Positions 1-6,861 of a DNA stretch of 12,463 nucleotides are shown here, in pieces. Origin of the DNA: an uncultured Oscillospiraceae bacterium (GTDB lineage Bacteria > Bacillota > Clostridia > Oscillospirales > Acutalibacteraceae); the NCBI GenBank assembly GCA_905211675.1, contig CAJMBP010000042.1, positions 1 to 12,463 of the forward strand, written 5' to 3'. Below the pieces are notes generated by a model. The model did no database searches. It was not told the origin of the DNA and worked only from the letters and a program-made list of their open reading frames with translations. Both the position numbers and the translations under genes were made by a program. Position 1 is the stretch's first letter; each line of letters begins with the position of its first letter.

Positions 1-449
1 ATACTCAGCAGCGGCAGGGGAAATATGCGGGTCAAGTCCGCTGCCCGGGCAGGTCACAAGGTCAACGGGGATTGCCGTTTCGTCCATATCGGGGTTCGCC
101 TCCCACAGTTTTTCCACACGCTCTTTCACCAAAGCCTCATATTCCTCGCTTGCCGGGGAAAGATTGGACGGTGCAGCATACATCAAAGTTTTTCCGTTTT
201 CGTCCTTGTAGGTTGAAACATCAATATTCATAATGCGCCCCCACATATGTCCGTCATCCGTATACTGCTGACCGAGCAGCTCACAGCCGTACTTTTTTCG
301 TCAACCTCAATAATACTTCCGTTTGCTTTATCAGTAAAAATAAGCTGTGTAATGCCTGTTACAACATCTGTGTAAACAACGCCGCAGAGCAATGTGAATA
401 TAAGAAAAATTATTGCCGCTCTCGGCAGTACATTTTTTAATGTTTTCAT
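1..449 (-). pseudogene. kdpC: Potassium-transporting ATPase subunit KdpC, frameshifted and cut by the window edge
   Basis: KdpC is the small single-span subunit of the KdpFABC high-affinity K+ pump, where it helps stabilise the complex and ATP binding. The start is ATG at 449-447 behind a strong GGAGG that overlaps the kdpB stop. Residues 1-52 hold one membrane segment (about 8-30) and the conserved KANGSII stretch. At an A6 tract (minus-strand reading of 293-298) the frame breaks: the original frame ends 22 codons later at a TGA. Shifting back by one base restores KdpC homology to the window edge, including KKYGCELLGQQ, PVDLVT and GSGLDPHISPAAA. About 150 residues are visible; Escherichia coli KdpC has about 190. 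The lesion may be a real one-base deletion, a sequencing error in the homopolymer, or, less likely, ribosomal slippage. The family assignment is firm. Confidence 0.88.
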
Positions 450-461
450 TGTAAAACCTCC

Positions 462-1535
462 TTATGCAAGCCCGAAAAGGACTAACAGCATATCAATCAG
501 CTTAATGAAGATAAAGGGTGCCGCAAGCCCACCGAGGCCGTAAATTAACAGGTTGCGGGACAAAAGTTTGCCGGCGGGAAACTCGCGGTATTTAACGCCC
601 TTAAGCGCCAGCGGAATAAGCGCAATAATAATCAGCGCGTTGTAAATTATTGCCGATAAAACAGCGCTTTGCGGGGAATGAAGTCCCATAATGTTAAGTG
701 CCGAAAGCCCCGGATAAAGTCCCATAAACAAGGCGGGGATAATGGCAAAATACTTTGCAACATCATTGGCTATTGAGAAGGTGGTCAGACTGCCCCTTGT
801 CATCAAAAGCTGTTTGCCGATGCGGACAATATCAATTAGTTTTGTGGGCGATGAATCAAGGTCAACCATATTTCCCGCTTCTTTTGCCGCCTGTGTGCCG
901 GTGTTCATCGCAACCGCCACATCAGCCTGTGCAAGCGCAGGAGCGTCGTTCGTGCCGTCACCCGTCATTGCCACAGGGTGTCCCTTGCTTTGAAAATCGC
1001 GTATCATCTGAAGTTTGCCTTCGGGCGTTGCTTCGGCAAGGAAATCATCCACGCCCGCCTCTGCCGCAATAGCGGCGGCGGGCATCGGGTTATCACCTGT
1101 AATCATAATGGTTTTTATACCCATTTTACGAAGATCTGCAAACTTCTCTTTTACGCCCTGTTTGATAATGTCTTTCAGATGAATAACGCCTAAAATCTTA
1201 TGGTTTTTCGCAACAATAAGGGGCGTACCGCCGTTGTTGGCAATCTCTTTAACGATTCGATCGCATTCTTCAGAATAAACGCCGCCGTTTTCGGTTACAT
1301 ATTCCTGCATGGTGTCGGCGGCTCCCTTGCGGATTTCGTTGCCGTCATAATCTACGCCGCTCATACGGGTTTTCGCCGTAAAGGGGATAAAGGTCATATT
1401 CTTGTCGGAAAGCTCTCTGCCCCGAATACCGAATTTTTCCTTTGCCAGAATCACTACTCTTCTGCCCTCGGGGGTTTCATCTGCAAGAGAGGATAGCTGT
1501 GCCGCATCGGCAAGTTCCTGTTCGCTTGCACCCAT
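462..1535 (-). pseudogene. kdpB: KdpB, C-terminal half of the K+-transporting P-type ATPase, 5' truncated
   Basis: KdpB is the P-type ATPase catalytic subunit of the KdpFABC potassium pump in the cytoplasmic membrane. Only the C-terminal half is present. Homology begins around GASEQELADAAQLSSLADE and continues through the nucleotide-binding domain (FTAKTRMSG, then the ITGDNPMPAAAIAAEAGVDD region), the P-domain hinge MTGDGTNDAPALAQADVA, and the last membrane helices with SLTTFSIANDVAKYFAI and IYGLGGL. The phosphorylated-Asp motif DKTGT and the first membrane helices are absent. Upstream of about 1530-1537 the DNA changes abruptly to a plus-strand serine recombinase, so the in-frame ATG at 1556-1554 is a chance start made of recombinase antisense DNA. 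The reading frame from there to the stop at 464-462 is uninterrupted, suggesting a recent break. kdpC follows 12 nt downstream. The fragment cannot be a working pump subunit. Confidence 0.93.
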
Positions 1536-1537
1536 TG
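1530..1537. other. Head-to-head junction between kdpB and serine recombinase remnants
   Basis: KdpB homology on the minus strand stops at about 1530 (residues GAS). Recombinase homology on the plus strand starts at about 1534-1537 (residues IENLWK). Both genes therefore lose their 5' parts within the same few bases, with no intervening spacer and no obvious direct repeat or inverted repeat at the joint. This marks a deletion or inversion breakpoint, or an assembly chimera. Confidence 0.75.
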
Positions 1538-2031
1538 AAAACCTTTGGAAAGGCATTGAGCAAGGACAATCGGTTGATATGCTGACTGAGTGTCTGCATA
1601 AACGACAAGCAGAAAAAGAGGAATTAGAAACTCAGCTTGCTATTGAGAACAACAAGAAAATCTGCCTATCCGAATCGCAGATTTTAGCCTTTCTTGATTA
1701 TGTGTGCGAAATGCCGCTTGATGACTTTAATAAGCGCAGAGCGATTACCAATATATTCGTTCAATCCATCTACTTGTATGACGATCATTTCACCCTAATT
1801 ATCAACGCAAGTAAGAAGCCTTTGAGCATCGAGAATATCCCGCTTGATGATATTGAGGAAGCTTTTGAGGGCGAAAATACCGAAACGGAGGGGTGTTCAT
1901 CCTTGATGACACCTGCTCCACCAGCGTGCCGCCGGAGCCAATCCGAACAAGTCTGTACAAGGCTAAGACTTGTACCACGGGACATAGGTTTGGGTGCTTT
2001 GCGGTATGTTCCACCAAAAAGAACGAAGTGA
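1534..2031 (+). pseudogene. Large serine recombinase, C-terminal remnant, 5' truncated
   Basis: Large serine recombinases integrate and excise transposons and integrative elements through an N-terminal resolvase domain followed by recombinase and zinc-ribbon/coiled-coil domains. Only about 165 C-terminal residues remain: a charged coiled-coil stretch from ENLWKGIEQGQSVD through KRQAEKEELETQLAIENNKK, then LSESQILAFLDYV, the NKRRAITNIFVQSIYLYDDH segment and an acidic tail ending SSLMTPAPP. These are characteristic of the C-terminus of recombinases found on Clostridia transposons and ICEs. The catalytic Ser, the resolvase fold and the zinc ribbon are absent. The frame stays open upstream of 1534, but that part is antisense to kdpB and has no recombinase character. 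The TGA at 2029-2031 lies within the following terminator hairpin. The C-terminal family match is from memory of conserved sequence, not a search. Non-functional on its own. Confidence 0.82.
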
Positions 2032-2048
2032 AAACTTCGTTCTTTTTT
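2016..2048. terminator. Strong bidirectional Rho-independent terminator
   Basis: A perfect 14-bp inverted repeat (2016-2029 with 2034-2047) encloses a GAAA tetraloop. The core AAGAACGAAGT pairs with ACTTCGTTCTT. The plus-strand transcript ends in a run of six U (2043-2048), and the A-run at 2016-2020 gives a U-run on the minus strand, so it can stop transcription from both sides. It overlaps the recombinase stop codon and insulates the remnant from the host operon. Confidence 0.85.
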
Positions 2049-2051
2049 ATA

Positions 2052-2089
2052 CAATCCGAAGGATTGGTATGTAATCTCGCGTAAGCGAG
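2052..2089. repeat. Two small consecutive hairpins after the terminator
   Basis: A 6-bp stem CAATCC/GGATTG with a GAA loop (2052-2066) is followed by a 5-bp stem CTCGC/GCGAG with a GTAA tetraloop (2076-2089). Together with the terminator they form a row of three hairpins at the end of the element remnant. The stems are real in the sequence; whether this is a dispersed repeat or an RNA element is not shown here. Confidence 0.45.
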
Positions 2090-2187
2090 TATATAATCTT
2101 CGCAGGCGTATGACATCACCTTTTAGCGCGTATTTTATTAGGATTTATAATTTATAAAATAAACTAAAGTAAATTTATAACCCCACA
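2090..2187. other. AT-rich spacer without a gene
   Basis: This stretch separates the recombinase remnant from the host operon end. It is very AT-rich and includes a perfect 15-base palindrome centred at 2151 (TTTATAA-T-TTATAAA, 2144-2158). I see no credible coding frame, tRNA or promoter pair. The edge of the foreign segment probably lies within it. Confidence 0.5.
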
Positions 2188-2214
2188 AAAAATATCCGCC
2201 CACAATTAAGCGGA
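2188..2214 (-). terminator. Probable terminator of the minus-strand operon
   Basis: Read on the minus strand, a stem GTCCGC/GCGGAT (2215-2210 with 2199-2194, one G-U pair) with a loop of about 10 nt is followed by ATTTTTTG. It starts about 25 nt after the SDR stop codon, the expected place for the end of the long minus-strand operon. The stem is short, so it is moderate in strength. Confidence 0.6.
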
Positions 2215-2239
2215 CGGAAAATAATCGTATGTTATCAAT

Positions 2240-3139
2240 TCAAACCGTAACTGTCGCCGATAGACTGTTCTTAACATTATCATAAATTCGGTTTGATATA
2301 GAACAAATTTTTTCTGCTTCATCTTCACCGCAGGTATGCAATTTTTTATTTTTGGGCAAACCCCAAACATTGAAAATTTTCGGACCGATCCACTCATTTT
2401 GCCGGCAACCGTTAAAAATGCCGTAAATTAGGTTAAGTGAAGCTTTTTTAGGCGAAATAAAGATAATCTTCATAGGAAGCTTTATAAGCTTAAAAATGAT
2501 TTTAGGATAGTGTGCGGTAATGTTAGTAAGTGTAATTCCCGGGTGAACTACCGACAGTGTGCAATCGTTTGCAAAAAGGCCGTACAAACCAAAGGTCAAA
2601 TAACGCTTTGCGTTTCCGTAAACCTTGCTTGCTTGTCTTGTATTGCTGAAATCAATGTCATTTTCATTTATTTCGGAATAGTTATGCGCTATACTGCTTA
2701 CGGCAACAATTCTGCCGTTTTATTGTTTAATAAACGGTGCGAGTTCGCGCGCTATGTAATAGGGCGATACAAAATTTATTTGAAAAACATTGTCATAGCC
2801 GGAGTCGCATTTGTGACGCGGAATTTTGTAGGCACCGGCGTTAAGTATTAAGTAATCGACAGAAGATTTTTTAAGCAGTTCGGTAACCGCTTTAACCTGA
2901 ACAAAATTTTCAAGGTCAAGCGTTATGTGCTCTGCCTTTAAATTAGGATATTTTGCCTTTAAACCGTCTATTAAGCGATAAGATTTTTCGGAATTACGGT
3001 CAAGGCATATAATATCTGCGCCGAGATATGCCAAAAAATCGCAAAGTGCGCTGCCGATACCACCGGTAGCGCCTGATATTGCGACTGTTTTATTTTGTAA
3101 AGAAGAAAAATTTTTATTAAGCCAATTATAATAATTCAT
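2240..3139 (-). pseudogene. SDR-family NAD(P)-dependent oxidoreductase, interrupted by an in-frame TAA
   Basis: Short-chain dehydrogenases use NAD(P) to oxidise or reduce alcohols and ketones; the substrate here is unknown. The full frame is about 299 codons from ATG 3139-3137. It carries the cofactor motif SGATGGIG (residues 22-29), LNAG (99-102), the catalytic-serine stretch IVAVSSIAH (144-152) and YGNAK (Y174, K178). The distance of about 25 residues between Ser and Tyr, with the SSxAH pattern, resembles the retinol-dehydrogenase/WWOX-like branch. Codon 140 (2722-2720) is TAA in the same frame; both sides align as one protein, so this is a nonsense codon, not a frameshift. It cuts the protein before Ser and Tyr, leaving a catalytically dead N-terminal Rossmann fragment. 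The gene starts 1 nt after the PHP gene stop and is probably translationally coupled. Sequencing error cannot be excluded. Confidence 0.85.
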
Positions 3140-3140
3140 A

Positions 3141-3821
3141 TTACTTTATTAACCTATACTGCTTCGATTTTAAAACATCGGAAAGTATTTTTTCGTCGGT
3201 AATTCGAATGTCTGATTCAATGCCTGCACGGCATACAAGCTCGACGGTATGCGCGTCTGCTCCCGAAAGCGAAATTAAACTTGGGTTATTTTCGGCAAAT
3301 TTTTCTGCCTTAAGGTTTTCTTCGGGCTTATTGCAGTGATTATAAACTTCAATTCCGTCAATACAATCTAAGGGCAATGTACGGGGATTTATAATATATC
3401 CCCTATCTCTGTAAGGGTGTGCCTGTATGCACACGGCACCGAAGTCATGAAGTGCTTTGTACCAAGTTTCGGCGGTGTGATCTGACAGCAAATTAGGGTT
3501 ATCGTATAAAAACTGCGGTGTTATTCCGTAACACAAAATTTCAAGACCGTCAAACAAGTTCTCCTCTATACCGAACAAGATGTCTAAATTGTATTTCTCG
3601 GCGGCTTTTTTACATTCGAGGTAATCTTCTTCATATTTTTTTATAAAATCATTATAGGGCAAATTTCGGTCGATTCCGCTGTTACCTTTGTAAAAATGAT
3701 TTGTAACCACACAACCGCTGTATCCGCCGGAATAAAGGCTTTCGACAAGCTCAGCAGGTGACATCACGGCACATGCACTGCACGGTGAGGTGTGAGCATG
3801 CATTTGATATTTATATTTCAT
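3141..3821 (-). CDS. PHP-domain metal-dependent phosphoesterase
   Basis: The 226-residue cytoplasmic protein has the polymerase-and-histidinol-phosphatase (PHP) fold, which binds two or three metal ions and hydrolyses phosphoesters. Visible metal ligands are MHAHTSP (H8, H10), TNH (H42), the acidic FGIEEN (E86/E87), QAHPYRD (H135), the YNHCN area (about 160-164) and GADAH (D189, H191). The length fits single-domain PHP proteins. ATG at 3821-3819 follows an AGGA about 11 nt upstream and lies 17 nt after the clpE-like stop. An upstream ATG in the spacer runs into a stop at once, so it is not the start. The SDR gene begins 1 nt downstream, suggesting that the two were made together. Family members include histidinol phosphatase and nucleotide phosphatases; nothing here identifies the substrate. 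Confidence 0.9.
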   Translation of the reverse strand: MKYKYQMHAHTSPCSACAVMSPAELVESLYSGGYSGCVVTNHFYKGNSGIDRNLPYNDFIKKYEEDYLECKKAAEKYNLDILFGIEENLFDGLEILCYGITPQFLYDNPNLLSDHTAETWYKALHDFGAVCIQAHPYRDRGYIINPRTLPLDCIDGIEVYNHCNKPEENLKAEKFAENNPSLISLSGADAHTVELVCRAGIESDIRITDEKILSDVLKSKQYRLIK

Positions 3822-3838
3822 CTATTGGCACATCCTGA

Positions 3839-6124
3839 TTATGAAAAATCTAAAACTAATGAATTATTGTTTACACCGGCAGATAATTTTCGGCTTGAAG
3901 ATATGTTTTCGGTAATAATCATATCGACAACCTTAGTTTCGATTTCACGGCGAATAATATTACGCAGTTCGCGTGCACCAGTTTTTGTGTTATCGCATTT
4001 TTGCGCAATATATCTGCTTACATTATCGTCAAAAATAAAGTCGATATTGCGCTCTGATAATGCTGTTTTAAGCTCGTTGAGCATAATAACGGCAATTTTT
4101 TGCAGTGCGTCGGCAGATAACGGTTCAAAAACTACAATTTCATCAACACGGGCAATGAATTCGGGACGCAAAAATTCGCGCAAGGCTTTAATCGCCTTTT
4201 CTTTAGACGCTTCGGCAACCGTTTTTGCAAAGCCCAAAAGATTTTCACTGTTTTCACTGCCAGCGTTAGAGGTCATAACAATAATTGTGTTTTCAAAGTT
4301 AACTGCCCTACCCTGCGCGTCGGTTATTCTGCCCTCGTCGAGAATTTGTAACAGTATATTTAATACATCAGGGTGAGCTTTTTCGATTTCATCAATCAAA
4401 ATAACCGAATACGGCTTTCTGCGAACCTTTTCGGTGAGCTGACCCGCTTCATCATAACCGACATATCCGGGAGGTGCGCCTATAAGGCGTGACACCGAGT
4501 GCTTTTCCATAAATTCGGACATATCAAGGCGAATAAATGTTTCGGGGGTATCAAACAGCTGTTCAGATAAAACCTTTACAAGCTGAGTCTTGCCCACACC
4601 CGTGGGACCTACAAATATAAAAGACGCGGGGCGGCGCAAAGCACTTGTTTTAACCCTTGAGCGTTTAACTGCGTCAGCCACAAGCTTTGTAGCTTTTTCC
4701 TGACCGATAATCTGCTCATTAAGTCGGTCTTCAAGGTGTGCAAGCTTTGAAAGCTCGTTCTCTTCGATTTTTGATGCGGGAATACCCGTCCACATTTCTA
4801 TAACCTTGGCAAGGTGGCGTTCGCCTACGGTGTTGTTTGCGGCAAGCTCGCAAAGACTTTCTGATTTTTTTCTGTATTGCTCAATACTTGACTTTAACAT
4901 TGCCCGCTTTTCATAATCGGTATTCTCAATATCAGATTCAAGAGCATCAAGCTGTGCCGAATACTCGGCAATCTTTTTGTTTGTCGTATAAAGCTCGTCA
5001 ATGGCAGTGTTTTCAAGGCTTGCACAAGCGCAAGCCTCATCAAGCAAATCGATTGCCTTGTCGGGCAAAAAACGGTCGGTTACATATCTTTCGGAAAGAT
5101 AGACTGCTTTTTTTACAATTTCATCCGAAACGGTTACAGAATGATAGCCCTCATAATACGACTTAATACCGAGCATAACATTAACCGCATCGGTTATCGA
5201 GGGTTCTTCAACCGTAATTGGTTGAAAACGGCGCTCAAGCGCAGCGTCCTTTTCGATATATTTACGGTATTCTTTAAAGGTGGTGGCACCTATAACCTGA
5301 ATTTCACCGCGTGACAGTGCAGGCTTTAAAATATTCGCCGCGTTCATTGAACCTTCGGCAGAATCACCTGCGCCGACAAGATTATGAATTTCGTCGATGA
5401 AAAGAATAATATTGCCTGCGTCCTTTACCTCTTCAATAAGACCCTTTACCCTGCTTTCAAACTGACCTCGGAATTGCGTGCCCGAAACAAGTGACGTAAG
5501 GTCAAGCAAAAGTATTTCTTTATCAAGAAGTCTTGCAGGTGCGGTGCCGTTGACAATTTTTAGGGCTAAGCCTTCGACAATAGCGGTTTTTCCGACGCCG
5601 GGCTCACCTATAAGGCACGGGTTGTTTTTAGAACGGCGCGATAGTATTTGAAGCATACGGTCAAGTTCTTTTTCACGGCCTATAACGGTATCAAGCTTGC
5701 CTTCTTTTGCACGCTGAGTAAGATTATTGCAATACTGCTCGGTAAAGCGGCGTTTTTTCTTTTTAGGCTTGTCGCTTTTGGTATTGCTTGCGTCTGTCTT
5801 TTCGCTTGTATTACCTTGTGAACCGCCGAAAAGATTTTTGATAAACGGTATTGCAGGTGCAGTTCCTAAATCAAAGGTACCGTCATTCAATGCTTCATCG
5901 TCTATGTCTATATCATCGGCTGACATTGCTTCTAAAAATTGGTTACTCATCTGTTCAATGTCTTCGTCAGATATATTCATACTCTTGAGCATATCGTCTA
6001 CGGGTTTTATACCGAGCTCTTTTGCGCAGGCAAGGCACAAGCCCTCGGTTTCACCGTTTGGATCAAGCGGATTGGACATAAAGACCACAGCAGGCCTTTT
6101 TTTACATTTTGAACATAATTTCAT
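3839..6124 (-). CDS. clpE: ClpE-like Clp/Hsp100 AAA+ unfoldase with N-terminal zinc finger
   Basis: A 761-residue ATP-driven unfoldase, predicted to feed substrates to the ClpP peptidase in the cytoplasm. The N-terminus has a four-cysteine finger (C4, C7, C30, C33) in place of the usual Clp-N repeats, as in ClpE. An acidic, then lysine-rich linker follows (about 45-127). AAA1 has Walker A GEPGVGKT (173-180) and Walker B ILFIDE (240-245). A short charged middle region (about 380-425) sits between the domains. AAA2 has Walker A GPTGVGKT (506-513), Walker B VILIDE (574-579), an LGF tripeptide (about 630-632) where ClpP-docking loops lie, and sensor-2 GAREL (716-720). The ribosome binding site is AAGGAGTC, 9 nt before ATG. 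No CtsR box (GGTCAAA repeats) or CIRCE element is visible upstream. The gene follows cvpA by 35 nt. The ClpE name rests on the finger and the lack of Clp-N; the linker is longer than I expect for Bacillus ClpE. Confidence 0.88.
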   Translation of the reverse strand: MKLCSKCKKRPAVVFMSNPLDPNGETEGLCLACAKELGIKPVDDMLKSMNISDEDIEQMSNQFLEAMSADDIDIDDEALNDGTFDLGTAPAIPFIKNLFGGSQGNTSEKTDASNTKSDKPKKKKRRFTEQYCNNLTQRAKEGKLDTVIGREKELDRMLQILSRRSKNNPCLIGEPGVGKTAIVEGLALKIVNGTAPARLLDKEILLLDLTSLVSGTQFRGQFESRVKGLIEEVKDAGNIILFIDEIHNLVGAGDSAEGSMNAANILKPALSRGEIQVIGATTFKEYRKYIEKDAALERRFQPITVEEPSITDAVNVMLGIKSYYEGYHSVTVSDEIVKKAVYLSERYVTDRFLPDKAIDLLDEACACASLENTAIDELYTTNKKIAEYSAQLDALESDIENTDYEKRAMLKSSIEQYRKKSESLCELAANNTVGERHLAKVIEMWTGIPASKIEENELSKLAHLEDRLNEQIIGQEKATKLVADAVKRSRVKTSALRRPASFIFVGPTGVGKTQLVKVLSEQLFDTPETFIRLDMSEFMEKHSVSRLIGAPPGYVGYDEAGQLTEKVRRKPYSVILIDEIEKAHPDVLNILLQILDEGRITDAQGRAVNFENTIIVMTSNAGSENSENLLGFAKTVAEASKEKAIKALREFLRPEFIARVDEIVVFEPLSADALQKIAVIMLNELKTALSERNIDFIFDDNVSRYIAQKCDNTKTGARELRNIIRREIETKVVDMIITENISSSRKLSAGVNNNSLVLDFS

Positions 6125-6159
6125 TTGCTATAAGACTCCTTGATTTGCCGTATAAAAAT

Positions 6160-6855
6160 TTAAATAAAGGGAGAAAATCCCGCTAAAAACTTAAATATAT
6201 ACGAAGATTGAATTGCATCGTATGTAAAAATCAAAAATCCGTTTTTTGTAAAAGATATGATAAGTGTTATAATCATACAAAATACAACGGCCAAAGCTAC
6301 GCCCTTTACAAGACCTAAAATTCCGCCGAGCGTTTTGTTGATAGTGCCGATCAGGCTGAAGCTGAACAGCTTATTGATATATTTGGCGGCTATTTTAACA
6401 ACAAAAATCAAAGCCACAACCAATATTACCGATATCAAAACAGAAAGCAGTTTTGTAATAACAGGCTTTGCAAAAGAATTTGATACCGAATCGGCAAGTT
6501 CGGTAACGCCGTTTGCCGTTTCAATTTCAACCTGCTGTGAAATATTTTCTTTTGAAAGACCTAAAAAATTACTTTCGGTGACAAATGAAGGCATTTTTTG
6601 CCAAACTGCGTCAACAGCGTCTGATGCGGTATTTGCCGTGTCGGTTGAAACATTTTCAACCGTCTTTACAATAACGGGCTCAACCATTTTACCATAAACG
6701 GCAGATGCAATTGGTGAACTGAATGTAAACGCTATAAAAATAGCGGCAACAAAACCCACAACTTCAACAAGTGTTCGTACAAAGCCTTTTTTTGCCGATA
6801 TAAACACCGTTATTAAAATTATTAAAACAAGAATGGCGTCAAGAATGTATGACAT
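6160..6855 (-). CDS. CvpA family membrane protein
   Basis: A 231-residue integral membrane protein of the CvpA family, named for a colicin V production gene of Escherichia coli; the molecular function is not established. Predicted membrane segments are at about 3-20, 27-46, 133-155 and 175-201. A long polar loop (about 55-130), rich in Ser, Thr, Asn and Val, lies between the second and third. Family marks are LDAILVLIIL near the start, AKKGFVRTLVE between the first two helices, and IGTINKTLGGILGLVKG before the last. ATG at 6855-6853 follows a GGGAG that lies inside the end of the DUF5711 gene, 6 nt after its stop. A weak 4-bp hairpin with a T-rich tail covers the end of the gene and might attenuate readthrough into clpE. 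The loop is longer than in typical short CvpA proteins. Confidence 0.82.
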   Translation of the reverse strand: MSYILDAILVLIILITVFISAKKGFVRTLVEVVGFVAAIFIAFTFSSPIASAVYGKMVEPVIVKTVENVSTDTANTASDAVDAVWQKMPSFVTESNFLGLSKENISQQVEIETANGVTELADSVSNSFAKPVITKLLSVLISVILVVALIFVVKIAAKYINKLFSFSLIGTINKTLGGILGLVKGVALAVVFCMIITLIISFTKNGFLIFTYDAIQSSYIFKFLAGFSPFI

Positions 6856-6861
6856 ATTATG

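Noticed and set aside
1402..1533. Upstream part of the plus-strand frame that continues into the recombinase remnant
   Set aside because: This part is exact antisense of conserved kdpB sequence; its residues show no recombinase features, so it is a chance extension across the junction.
1785..2119. Minus-strand open frames of 89 and 105 codons opposite the recombinase tail and terminator
   Set aside because: They lie antisense to recognisable recombinase coding sequence and run through the terminator stem. They have no domain character and no convincing ribosome binding site. They are better explained as shadows, though the DNA itself may be a repeat.
2144..2158. Perfect AT palindrome as a possible operator or attachment core
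   Set aside because: In such AT-rich DNA a 7+7 palindrome of only A and T arises easily, and there is no matching copy at another boundary in the window.
2510..2851. Plus-strand open frame of 113 codons opposite the SDR gene
   Set aside because: The minus strand carries clear SDR motifs across the same bases; the plus frame has no recognisable features.
6163..6181. Hairpin GGGA/TCCC with a T-rich tail at the end of cvpA, a possible terminator before clpE
   Set aside because: The stem is only 4 bp and lies inside the last cvpA codons; too weak to call, although slight attenuation is possible.
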